Shown here: piece by piece, positions 43,980 to 53,346 of the stretch
Numbering within the stretch: position 1 is the stretch's first letter
Layout of the letters: every line of letters starts with the position of its first letter
Assembly (NCBI GenBank): GCA_039621445.1
Contig: CP154956.1
Location: 87,736,482 to 87,800,481 of the forward strand
Direction of reading: 5' to 3'
Source of the DNA: Euglena gracilis
Lineage: Eukaryota; Euglenida; Euglenophyceae; Euglenales
DNA: 64,000 bases
Notes under the pieces: model-generated
The model's input: only the letters and a program-made list of their open reading frames with translations
Databases searched by the model: none
What the model was told of the DNA's origin: nothing
Position numbers and translations under genes: made by a program

Positions 43980-44130
43980 ATGCCATGGATGCAAAATTCT
44001 TCCGATTCACTTCCGACCCCATCGATTTTGCCACGGGTGACAGATTGTGCAAAACCACCTCGATTTTGGCGGTTCTCCTTCACGAGTTGGACCTTGCACC
44101 ACGCAGGCTCACCTTTGAGTTTTTTTTTGA
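43980..44130 (+). CDS. Candidate exon, unrecognised
   Basis: The frame MDAKFFRFTSDPIDFATG then DRLCKTTSILAVLLHEL and DLAPRRLTFEF looks protein-like, with a mix of charged and aliphatic residues. It could be an upstream exon of the RMDN-type gene or something else. It then runs into T-runs, and no CAG/CTG boundary is clear. Confidence 0.25.
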
Positions 44131-45202
44131 AACTTTTTTTTTGAAACTGGCCGACACTTGTTTTTCCAGGGCGGCCTTCAAAGGAAGGGAAAATTCCTTT
44201 TTTGTTTATGGACTGCCCCTCAAGGACTGCCATTTGGCCAAAGGCACCAACTCATTCAGGGCTCCAAATGAGAGAGACATTTTTTTTGTTTGGATGGATG
44301 AGCGATGGGTGTGGGTTTTGGCTTCTGAGCCCCCTTCCCCCCAGGTGTGCACCCAGGTCAGTCCAGATTTTGATTTGGGTGGGTGGGTGGGTGGGCGGAA
44401 TGAACCTGGGGGGGGGGGGGGGGGGGGCGTTGGTCGTTGGATGTGTGGTTTCCAAAAAAAGTGCGTTGGTTGTGGGTTGGACCCGCAGAAAATGATGGAT
44501 CGCCAAGTGAACCTCCGAACGGGCCTCTGTAGCGCGTTCCGCCTCCTGCCAACCAAGAAGTCCGGCAGCTGTCCCCCCCGCCTCCCCCCCCGCAGCTGGC
44601 CCCCCGTTGCCGCTCTGTGCCACACCCGAATCTCCCGTCCCAGAAATCTTCCTCTTCCCCCTCTTCTTCATCCAGAACGCTCTGAACGAAAGACCCCTGG
44701 ATCTGAAAGCATGGCGACACCGGGAAATCGGGCCTCTGGCTCTAGCCTCCCAAACCATCCTTAGTTCTGGGTTCACATTCCAGACGTTGATGGCGGCCAG
44801 CACCTAAATTTCAAACTCTGCCCCAGTGCGGGCTCGGCATGGCATCGGGCAGGTTGGCTGCAAGAAATCAAAGTTTGGCTATCTGTTCCACAAGTGCACA
44901 AGCACTTTGACTGGCAAGGTCATGCCATTGAGGAGTTTGACATGGGGCTATCCCTCAAAGAGATGGAGTCAGTTGCCCTGGGTTCAGGGGAAGATGAATG
45001 AAGATGCAAAGGCCAGAACTTTTCGCTTTTTCTCAGCGCCAATCAACCCCCAAAAAACCAAGGAAACCCAATTAAGTGCCATTGAAACCCAATAAAAAGT
45101 GCCATTGAAGGCCTTTTTTGAGGACTCCCACCCCAAGGCATGAAGTTTCAATAGGGCAGCCCGACCCGCTGACCATGTTGGCCAGGCCGCTTCGCTTCGC
45201 AG
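44131..45202. other. No supported gene upstream of RMDN exon 1
   Basis: A G-run at 44410-44428 and GC-rich Pro/Arg frames at 44520-44700. An N-terminal exon of the RMDN-type gene is expected in this interval or earlier but was not identified. Confidence 0.4.
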
Positions 45203-45340
45203 GGCCCTGATGGAGGGGCTCCTCTCCCAGGCGGACCGCCTGTATGAGCAGCGGGCGCTCCCCCAGCTCCACGACACGATGAGCCGCGCGCTGCAAGCCG
45301 ACGGCAGCGACCCCCGGGTGCTGTGGCCAGGCGGTTGGGC
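45203..45340 (+). CDS. RMDN-like exon 1 (first found)
   Basis: Acceptor CGCAG at 45202, or CTG at 45207-45209 plus five bases; both keep the same phase. ALMEGLLSQADRLYEQR then ALPQLHDTMSRALQ, the first TPR helices, ending VLWPGGW. Intron 1 begins TGG-CAGA and ends GTCTG-CGGCG. Confidence 0.75.
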
Positions 45341-48300
45341 TGGCAGATGTCTCTGACCGATGACTGAACCCTCCTCGGTCAGCCTGATGTGGTTGGGCTG
45401 AAAGTGGGGTTGAGGTTGGATGAATTCTGTCGAAAATCGACCTCAAAATGACGCAAGGTGCCTCTGCTCGGCAAAGCTGTTGTTCTCAATGACAGAAAAC
45501 AGAGGTGGTCACAAAATTTTCAGGTGGCGAGAAAATAAACAAAATTTACTTTGACAATGAAAGGCAAAGGCGGCACTCTGATCTGACTGACCTCATTAAT
45601 CTTCGCAAGGGGATGTAATCGCAGAACCTGCGGGACCACCATTTTCATTTTGGTCACCCGCTTGTCTGCGGCGATATGCGCGGGCGTGCTTCTTCCAGGC
45701 AGAGGAGAAAGAGGACAAGAAATGGCGGCGCTCGCATTTTGGCCAGGGTTTGAGGGCGGCGGGATGGGACACCTGACCGGGCGTCCAAAGCCATGCCCCT
45801 TCCGCTTGTGGTCGTATGCGCATATTCGAGGAGGTTTTTGAATGGGAAGTGATGTGTCGGAAATATTTTGCACAGGACTTTCACCAGGGCTTTCCCCTAA
45901 ACTATCCCTTTCTTCTCCTTGTCGCATAGATCACGCCAAGGTTTCCCAGCACAGCTAGCACAGCTACCTCCCCCCCCCCCCCCCAGGGCACTTGGCCCCC
46001 CTCCTCCCTACACGCAAACTTTGTCCCCCTGAAGTTGGCCTTCGGCCTTTGCACATGGTCGCCAAAATTCTCAACATGTGATGTCAGCAATTGTTTTTGC
46101 CCATACCATTTCCTGGTTCAAGTTTTTCCGTGATTTTAAGGATATATCCAATACTGCCCCCAAAAGGTATTTAACCTGTCTGCAATGCCTCTTATTTCCC
46201 TCCCAAGACCAAGACACACCACGTTGGTACATCCCGCGCCAAGCCATGATCTTTGGAACGTTGTTTTTCCCCCCCCAGAAAAGCTTGCCAAATATTTGAA
46301 AAGATTTTGGTGCAGAAAAATTATTTGAATGTGTTCACCCGATTTGTAACAATACCGACTTTTTCTCTTGTGATGATTGGCCCCAATATCTTGCCCAGAC
46401 AGCACCAAAGTTGCATAGCAGAGGGTGATTTGGTGTTGCTGTCCAATCGTTCCATTGGCACAATGTGATGTTGACACCCCCCTCTTGTGTGTGTCACACT
46501 ATCGAACATTGGCATGTTTTGGCCGGGGTGTAACCACGATTCAACCTCTTTCAACCTTCCCAGTGTTCCATTTTGTTTCGGTTCCTTTTTTGTCACTTTT
46601 CCTTCTAATGCTGGAACGCTTGAGGCACTCCCCCTGCCTCGGAACAGGGGCTGAAGGAGGCCGAGAGGTGCATCGAGATCGAGCCGGGCAACGGGCTGTG
46701 CCACAAGTGGCTCGGCATTCTGCTGCCGAGGGCTCGACCACCTCGCCGATCGTGAGCGTTGGTTTAGTGTCGTTGAATTGATCCCATACACGATCGGACT
46801 TCTTTTAAGAACTTCAGTTTTTTTTTTTGGTGCAATTGTGCTATTATTTCAGTCCCTTTTTGCAGTCATACACCCAGGAGGTGCATCCGCTACGTGTTTT
46901 GTTTTATTTATAGATGTGGCTTTTACCCATATTTCGGTTAAATAGGCACCCCTTTCATTCTGACTCATATTTTTTTGGTGCTTAGAAAAGGGGTTCAAAG
47001 AAATAAAGAATTTTTTTAATTTGATTGTGTTGCCTGCTCACCTGTGGTTGCGGACAGCTGATCTGTCGACCCCTCCAGCAGCTCGCATGGGGGATTTCAT
47101 CTCCACCAAGGAGAAGATCGGAAACGCGTATGCCATCCGCGGCCATTTCGAAAAGGCGGTGAAGTTTGACCCGAAGGACGCGGCCAGCCGAGTGCTCCAA
47201 TGGCTCAAGGAAAACATGCCCTCCCTCCCAACAGTTTCCCTCCCCCCCCCCCCCCCCGCCGGGAAACAGTCACCTGGCATGGCCAGCACCGGGGACCCTG
47301 ACCGTTTCCCGGGCGGCACCTGACAGGCTCTCGGGCATAACAGTTTCCCGGGGGGGAGGGCAGGTTTGGGGGACCGGTCCTTGGACGGCAACTGCACACA
47401 GTTGCATACCCAGCCCCTCCCCCCCCCAGGAAATGGTCACCTGACAGGTTGGCCAGTACTGGGGACCCTGACAGCTTCCTCTACTGACAGGTGGGCCAGG
47501 ACCCTGACAGTTTCCCCGGTAGGACACCAAAAGGCCTAAATCCAGCTGGGTTGGATTGGGATTTTTCAACCAAAACATGAGGGAAAACCCAAAGGATTTT
47601 TTTTTGACCATTTTGATGCTTTTTTGAAAAAGCGGTTTTTCGGCGGTTTCCCATTCGCCCCTGATGCAATCACCCCCTGGGGATTTTACCCAAAAATGCC
47701 GAATACTTGCCCCATAAACCTGCCCAAAGCGTGTGCCTGTCCCCACCGAAGCCCCCTTGGGCCTTTGACCGTCCCCCACTCACCGCCGCAGAGCGCGCGG
47801 CTGCCCCCGATCGCGCCGCACTGCCTGGGGGAGTGGAGCGTCAGCGTGGCCCGGCTGGGCTGGCTGGAGCGCCAGGCCGCCACAGGCAGGGCTGAGCCGG
47901 ATGAGTCTTCGGTTTTGAGGTATGTGGTGGGGGGGGGGTTCCCCCCCCCCGCCGCTCGGTGATGGAAGGGGGTGTCCGGACCCCCCGCCCTCCTTGGCAG
48001 GTTCCAAAAATTCCAAAAAGCAATTTCTTTTCTTTTCTTTTCTTTTCTTCTTTCTCTGCGCCCTGGCAAATGGCCGAAATATGCCCTCTTCCCTCACCTT
48101 TGAGCATATTGCACAATTTTTGACGTTTTGCTGTTTTCCACATGGAAAGTGCTCAGAAAATTAGAAATGAGCATTTTTAGTTTAGTTTTGTTTTGGTTTG
48201 GTTGGCATGAACCGGGGCGCAAAACGGACCCAACCCACCTGGAGGGGTGTGCCTGCTATGGGCAGGCACCCCACAGCACAAGCACCCCCTCCCCCCGGGG

Positions 48301-49711
48301 TCGGTTAAAAAGCAGCCTGGGCGGTCCATACAGCCCTGGCCCCGGTGCTCTTCGCGACGCCCCCGGAGTCGTCCTACGAGGAGGCGGAGGCCCACTACCT
48401 CCGGGCAGCGGAGCTGGACCCCCTCTACCAGGTCGGCAGGAGTGCTTAATACCAGCGTGCCCTTGTGTGTCAGCCCCCCCCCCCCGGTGTAGACGCGGAT
48501 TGCAGCGCCAGGCCTTAAACCAGACAGAAGCCAAAGTGCATCTCAAGGTGCCGGGGGTACTCCCATTCCTCCTTGCTCCTAAGTCCAAAGGCGGGGGTTT
48601 GGCACATTTTTTGGTTACGAAGTGCCGGAAAAAATCTCTTGACCTCAACATTGACCTCGAAACACTGGAGACAGAAAAAGTGCCCCCCCCCCCCCCCGGG
48701 TCGGTGGGGAAAACCCCCAGTCACAAAGAGAAACCCTTTTGCCCCTGATTTTGACCAACAATCGAGCATTGGACGTGGTCATGGTCCTTGGCACAAGACG
48801 CCCTGACAGGTGAAAGTTTCCCCCCTTGGGGAGGGGGAGGTTGACATTGTGGTAGTTTCACCCCGATGAGTCATGAAGCATGAGTCATGAGACGGTGGGG
48901 ACGAGTTGAAGTTGTTTTTCTCATTTGTTCGGCAGCCCTGCCCCCGAGACAATACCTTTGCCCTGGGACAGCTCTACGAGGCCATGAAGCGCAAGCAGGA
49001 TGCCCAAAAGTGGTACTCCGTCTGTGCTGGGCTGTGCTGAATTCCCCATGCTCGTGGAGGTGGCCATTTCTGCCACGAACAGACCATTTGCCTTCTTTGC
49101 GACTGCCATATGCAGGCGGAGGATTTCAAGGTGAACAAATATCTCCGCAAGGAAAGGTTGATCGGAAGGGTGGAGTGGGTGTAGGTTTTTTTTTGGAAGG
49201 AAACCTGGCAAATAAACTATGCATTACACGCGTTTGTGTTGCCTTTAATTGAAAACCACCTCTTCTGAATAACCAGCGAACCTCAATGCACCCGGATTGA
49301 TTTTCTGGAAATTTCAGTCTTGGTGCAATGAGGGAGAATTTCGGCCTTGAAATCACATATGAAATTGTGAAATTTTGGGCTCTTTGTTTTCGAAAGGCCT
49401 TGTGGGGGTGCACACATCGACGGATACATTTGCACACGTTTACACACATTGTCAGGGGGGGAAGTAAAATTGTTTTCGTGAATTTTGGGTGCTTGTCAAC
49501 TCAGACCAAAATGCATTTTAAAGTATTTTCCACCGTTTTGCAAGTGAGGAACTCAGAGTCGACCGCGTTGAGCGAGAAGGAGAAGCGAATTCAGGCTGAG
49601 GCTGCTAAACGGGCCGAGCAGAGCGCTCCTTCTTTTGCCTTCCAACATAGCTTAAATGCTATTCTTTTCAACCTATCCAAGGAGCGACCTGATACCAAGC
49701 AGCTGTTGTAA
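45203..49711 (+). CDS. Regulator of microtubule dynamics-like (RMDN/FAM82) TPR protein, 8 exons
   Basis: Eight plus-strand exons join into about 260 residues that follow the RMDN (FAM82) family from its first TPR helix to the C-terminus. Family landmarks in order: LLSQADRLYEQR, YARACFFQAEE, GLKEAERCIEIEPGN-CHKWLGILL, GDFISTKEKIGNAY, HFEKAVKFDPKD, CLGEWSVSVARLGWLERQA, LFATPPESSYEEA, RAAELDPLYQ, FALGQLYEAMKRK and EKRIQAEAAKRAE. RMDN proteins are TPR proteins linked to microtubules and, in animals, to mitochondria-ER contacts; the role in this protist is inferred only from family. Introns 1, 2, 4 and 5 obey NNN-CAG...CTG-NNNNN, intron 3 is an AGG/CCT variant, and introns 6 and 7 are GT-AG. The N-terminal exon, usually with a membrane anchor, was not found. 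Stop TAA at 49709-49711. The human protein has about 310 residues, so roughly 50 are missing. Confidence 0.85.
45341..45673. other. RMDN-like intron 1, nonconventional
   Basis: TGG-CAGATGTCTCTGACC at the 5' end against GGTCACCCGCTTGTCTG-CGGCG at the 3' end: CAGA/TCTG and TGACC/GGTCA pair. Confidence 0.65.
45674..45740 (+). CDS. RMDN-like exon 2
   Basis: YARACFFQAEEKEDKKWR then RSHF corresponds to the family's W-x-LARAC...EEK segment. Followed by GGC-CAGGG, pairing with CCCTG at the end of intron 2. Confidence 0.8.
45741..46641. other. RMDN-like intron 2, nonconventional, with family K repeat
   Basis: Ends GGC-CAGGG and CCCTG-CCTCG. Contains a C-run and the family K repeat at 45960-46085 (CTACACGCAAACTTTG, GCCAAAATTCTCAACATG). 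Confidence 0.75.
46642..46725 (+). CDS. RMDN-like exon 3
   Basis: EQGLKEAERCIEIEPGN then GLCHKWLGILL. Starts in phase after CCCCTG-CCTCG. HKW is a family hallmark. A GT at 46753 would add about nine residues with no counterpart in the family, so the earlier end is preferred. Confidence 0.75.
46726..47080. other. RMDN-like intron 3, helix-bounded variant
   Basis: CC-GAGGGCTCGAC at the 5' end and GTCGACCCCTC-CAGCA at the 3' end. AGG/CCT takes the place of CAG/CTG. Confidence 0.65.
47081..47181 (+). CDS. RMDN-like exon 4
   Basis: ARMGDFISTKEKIGNAYAIR then GHFEKAVKFDPKD, the central family block. The intron before it has end helix GAGGGCTCGAC/GTCGACCCCTC (one mismatch) instead of CAG/CTG. Followed by GGC-CAGCCG. 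Confidence 0.85.
47182..47808. other. RMDN-like intron 4, nonconventional, holding family B elements
   Basis: Ends GGC-CAGCCG and CGGCTG-CCCCC (6-bp helix). Confidence 0.8.
47245..47525. mobile_element. Family B element(s), two tandem copies
   Basis: GGGAAACAGTCACCTGG, GGGGACCCTGACCGTTTCCC, AGGAAATGGTCACCTGACAG and CCCTGACAGTTTCCCCGG: inverted ACTGTCA/TGACAGT words between C- and G-runs, inside intron 4. Confidence 0.6.
47809..47883 (+). CDS. RMDN-like exon 5
   Basis: IAPHCLGEWSVSVARLGW then LERQAA. Starts after CGGCTG-CCCCC, which pairs with CAGCCG of the donor side. Length between DPKD and CLGEW equals the family spacing. Confidence 0.85.
47884..48343. other. RMDN-like intron 5, nonconventional
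   Basis: AGG-CAGGGCTG pairs over 8 bp with CAGCCCTG-GCCCC. Contains a short family A element at 48235-48310. Confidence 0.85.
48235..48310. mobile_element. Short family A element
   Basis: GGGTGTGCCTGCTATGGG and CAGGCACCCCACAGCACA with a C-run; the family A core is missing. Confidence 0.5.
48344..48431 (+). CDS. RMDN-like exon 6
   Basis: The first base completes ACG (Thr) across intron 5, giving the family block VLFATPPESSYEEAEAHYL then RAAELDPLYQ. Ends at a conventional donor CAG|GTCGGC. Confidence 0.85.
48936..49012 (+). CDS. RMDN-like exon 7
   Basis: Conventional acceptor TTTGTTCGGCAG, phase 0. PCPRDNTFALGQLYEAM then KRKQDAQKW, matching the family's LLLGKTYLKL..AxxW segment. Donor probably TG|GTACTC; TCC|GTCTGT at 49020 is the alternative. 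Confidence 0.75.
49549..49711 (+). CDS. RMDN-like exon 8 with stop
   Basis: NSESTALSEKEKRIQAEAA then KRAEQS corresponds to the family's TEEDKxIQxEA end. A further AT-richer tail runs to TAA 49709-49711 and has no family counterpart. A possible microexon at about 49115-49129 (AEDFK between CAG and GTGAAC) could lie in the preceding intron. Confidence 0.65.
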
Positions 49712-50644
49712 CGAATCACCTTTCACAACTGTTATCCATTGCAGAGTCCGATGCGTACACCTACCCCTTCCCAGTCGACCTCTGATCTCGCAAAGCGTCA
49801 TTGATCGGTTCCAAGTGCATCTCCGTTTGATGAGTAGAGAAAGCAATGATGATGTGCAACTAATGAACGCATCAATGCAAATGCAAATGGGGCTGGAGCC
49901 CAGTGGCCTTCAATGCATTCTGTGGCTGCGGTTGGAAAGGAAAGTAGGGGAAAGACAAAGTGCAGAAGTGGGTAGAGTGTGTCCTGAGCGAGAAATTCGG
50001 TTTGGTATTCAGGGATTCCATCGCCCTGCACTTTGAGAATGAGAACATATCTACAAATTTTTTTTACGACTCCTGCCGAGAGATTTTCTTAAGCTGCGTG
50101 CCCTGGGGGGAGGGGAAAGGGGTTAGGTGGCTGGGTCCCGACCGAGCCCCCCCCCCCCCCTGGTGGGACCCGCTGGAGGCAGTGTTTTCCTCTGTTTTCG
50201 GCGTGAAGTGCCGAAATTTTTTGGACCCCAAAATTGACTCCCCACCCCCCGTCAATAACTGGACCAATCTCACATTCTGTCTGAGGCAGGTGGGAGCTTT
50301 GGTAAATGGCAAGAATTCGAATTCGACATCCTCACCCCACAAGCCAACAAAAAGGCCAAGTTTTTTGTGCATGTGATGAGAAACCTATTCCGTCATTTTT
50401 TCAATTTCAGTCAGACAGGGAAATAAATAGCAGACAGCTTAGCACTTGCACACAGGTCTGCGAGGACAGGTCAGCAAGTACGACAGTCACCTCGAGTGTT
50501 TGCACATTTAGGTATCCAGGGTGGGGGGTTGGCAACAACCTTGCATTTCAGTATGCTCATGGATTTCTCACTGGACAAGTCTCAATGAAAAACATAATAT
50601 TTCCCCTTCATTCAGGTGGTTTGCTCAAACTCCCCCCCCCCCCC
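49712..50644. other. Region after the RMDN-like gene; one candidate exon
   Basis: At 49956-50040 the plus frame reads KVQKWVECVLSEKFGLVF then RDSIALHFEN, which is protein-like and could be an exon of an unrecognised gene. A G/C-tract element with a GGCGTGAAGTGCC hairpin lies at 50105-50240. Confidence 0.3.
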
Positions 50645-51080
50645 ATGTCGAACCCCACCTCCCCCCGGGTGGGGTTCGACATACGGGGGTGTATGGGGTA
50701 TAGGTGGGGGGGGGTGTCCCCCCCAGGCCCCAGGGGGGGTCTGGACCACCCCCCCACCTGCCAAGGGGTGTCTGGACCGACCCTGGGGGGGGGTGGGTTT
50801 CCCAGGACCCTCCTCCAAAAGGTCATTTTTTGCACCGAAATTTTTTTGAATTTTAACAAAATTTACAAAAAAATCCCAAAATGGCACTTTTGGCCGTTTT
50901 GGGCAAAGTGTTTCGAATAAATATTTTGGCGCGGCGCTTCGCCCTAGGCCGAAAGTTAGTGACCCAGATCGCGCCACTGTTAAGATGGGGGGGTCCCCCC
51001 CCTACCCCCTACCTCTGGACCGGAGGGGGAGGTCCGACCCCCCCCCACCCGCCCTTATATTGAAGCCTGCCCCGGGTCCT
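50645..51080. mobile_element. Two family D elements
   Basis: 50645-50815 (GTCGAACCCCACC facing GGTGGGGTTCGAC, GTATAGGTGGGGG) and 50985-51075 (CTTATATTGAAGCCTG, GGGGTCCCCCCCC). A GGCGCGGCGCTTCGCC core is at 50930. Confidence 0.5.
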
Positions 51081-51214
51081 AAATAAGAAGAACCCTCTGC
51101 CCCCCCCCCCCCAGAAAAAGGTCATGCCCAAGACGGTTTCAGTGTCTCCATTGGGAAGCCGTCAGGGCTCCCAATAGCATCTGACCAGTCACATGACAGT
51201 TTTCTCGGGGGGGG

Positions 51215-51622
51215 GGGGCTGATCTTACCCCCCCCCCCTATGTCCAATGACCACCCCCCCGGTCGGAGGACACCTTTTCGGAGGTTTGACCAAATTTTTG
51301 GTCCCGGCGCGAAGCGCCGGGACGAAAAATTTTGCCCAAAAATTGGCCAAAAATTTGGCCAAAATGCCATTTTTGACACTTTTTGGACAAAAATTTGTCA
51401 AAATTGCCCAAAATTTTCGGCGCGAAGCGCCGGAAGGGAAAATTGGGGCATTTTTGGGTGGGTAGGGACCCGGGTGCCCACCAACTTTTTTTTGACCCCA
51501 TGTCCAACGACCACCCCCCCGGTCAGAGGACACCTTTTTGGTCACTACCCTATGTCCAACGACCACCCCCCCGGTCGGAGGACAGAGGTTACTGGTCGTT
51601 GGACATAGGGGGGGGGTAATAT
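51215..51622. mobile_element. G/C-tract element, family F (TATGTCCAACGACC)
   Basis: CCCCTATGTCCAATGACC at the left and GGTCGTTGGACATAGGGG at the right form terminal inverted repeats. Further ATGTCCAACGACCACCCC ends at 51501 and 51551 indicate nesting. Two cores CCGGCGCGAAGCGCCGG (51304, 51419) each sit beside AAAATTTTGCCCAAAA. Confidence 0.75.
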
Positions 51623-51759
51623 GTTGGCATTTGGCAACACATCCGCATTTTTTGTCAATCTTTGCAAATTTTGTCTATGCACATTTTGTTTTGTCCTGTA
51701 TATATTTCTTTTAATTTGGCTTTTCATTTCACTGTGGACAGACCATCCCTTTCTTTGCT

Positions 51760-52165
51760 TTACACCTAGCGTCTGAAATGTTTGCCCACGGCTGGCAAAA
51801 TATTTGCCCCAACCTATCAAAATTTTTGCTGTGCTGTCAAAAAAAAAATTGCTCAAAGGTCTCAAGAATTTTTGCACTGTGCCCTAGAAATATTTGCACT
51901 TGTTCCGAAAAAATAACCCTCCGTCATTAAATTTTGCACAATGAAAAAAGAGCCTTACAATGCACAATGGAAAAAGATGTACGCCGATTGGAGTTTCATA
52001 GGGCAACTGTGCAAAACACCCGATCCAAGTGCAAAATGGAACAAAGGCAAATATTTTTGGGATAAGGTGCAAACATTTTTGAGATAAAGTGCAAAAAAAT
52101 TGACTGAAAGTGCAGAAATATACGGTGTGAAGTGCGAAGAATTCGGTCGCCAGGTGTAAGTGGTC
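51760..52165. mobile_element. MITE-like dispersed repeat, copy 2
   Basis: TACACCTAGCG at the left and CGCCAGGTGTA at the right are near-perfect terminal inverted repeats. The body is collinear with 21140-21680. Confidence 0.7.
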
Positions 52166-52524
52166 ACAGTTTCTTCTTCTTCCTTCCCCAAGAACATATT
52201 TTCTCTTTTTTTTTTTTTTTCCCCCAATTGACCAATCAGTCAAGGGAGGAGGGCGGTTGGTTTCTGGGATTGGGGTCATTTTGTCCTTATTTTCGGCAGA
52301 GAAAAGAGCCACAACAGAGGTGGTTTGTGGATGAAGGCCCATGGGCAACTCTTAGAACAAACCCACAAAACCCCCAAAGTGGCTGAGCAATCTGCCTCAG
52401 GTCTCAAAAGTCCCCATTCCAAGTTGCTGATTGAAGTGTAAGTACAAGGCTGGAGAGAGCAGCGAACAAAACGATCCCAGGGCCAGACAGGGGCAAGGAA
52501 CAGGTTTTTTTCAGACCTCCATTT

Positions 52525-52645
52525 AGTATGTATCACCAAAAAAAATTTTCCGTATCACGTGTATCACAGCCTAAAAATTAATGTATCACATATGTATCAC
52601 CAATAAAATTTTAATGTATCACATATGTATCACCAATTTTTTGCA
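52525..52645. repeat. ATGTATCACATATGTATCACC tandem repeat
   Basis: About four units of GTATCACATATGTATCACC with AATTTT spacers. A second array is at 53640-53800. Confidence 0.8.
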
Positions 52646-52844
52646 TAAAATTTTCCATTTTTACATCAAAATGTTTGTTCCCCTTTCTGTTCCACTTTTA
52701 ATCCTTGTTTCTTTGCCTCTCTGCGGACAAATGGAACATTTTTCTGGTGATAATGCTTTCGGCAATGTGTTTCGGTTACGACTCGCTAATTCTCCCAGCA
52801 AAAGTTTTCCAATCTGTAGTATAGTGATTACCTCCCCTCCCCCC

Positions 52845-53190
52845 CGACTTCGGCCACCGAATTAATACCCCCCCCCCCCCAAACCTCGGGCCGACGACCC
52901 GGATTTTGACCTGAAAAGTTGGGTAAAATAACAATCCTGACAACAAATTACGAAAAAATTCGATTTTTCTTGATCATCTGGCCTCCAAAAAATGCTAAAT
53001 TATGTGAAAAAGTACAAAAAATGACCCCAAAGGGGGTTTTTGGGTGCTATTTTGGGCCTTACGGGACTTCGAAAAATTTCGAAAACTTTTGGGAAATAAC
53101 CTCCCAAATAATACCCCCCCCTCGGGCCGGGACTTCGGGCGAAAAAATTATACCCCGGGGGGGTATTATTTGGGGGGGGGGTTATTCTTG
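52845..53190. mobile_element. G/C-tract element, family E
   Basis: GAATTAATACCCCCCC and CCAAATAATACCCCCC face GGGGTATTATTTGGGGGG at 53160-53180. CCGACTTCGG and GGGACTTCGGG mini-hairpins occur as in 42005-42505. Confidence 0.7.
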
Positions 53191-53194
53191 TCAA

Positions 53195-53346
53195 TGGTTA
53201 GAGGAATTGTTATCTCGGAATCCTGTCTTCCACGTTTTGAAGGTTCCCTTTGGAAGGAGGGATTTGACAGCAAGAAAAAATTTGGATTCATCACAATTGA
53301 GGACATGGCACGCATGGCAATTCCACCGGGGGTGAGGCGTCTGTGA
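53195..53346 (+). CDS. Candidate terminal exon, unrecognised
   Basis: The frame ESCLPRFEGSLWKEGFDS then KKKFGFITIEDMARMAIPPG ends at TGA 53344-53346. Protein-like composition, but no boundary consensus is clear at its left, and it begins right at the family E element. Confidence 0.25.

Noticed and set aside
46726-46752. Extension of RMDN-like exon 3 to the GT at 46753
   Set aside because: It would add about nine residues absent from the family and needs a mismatched acceptor; the helix-bounded intron gives a gapless alignment.
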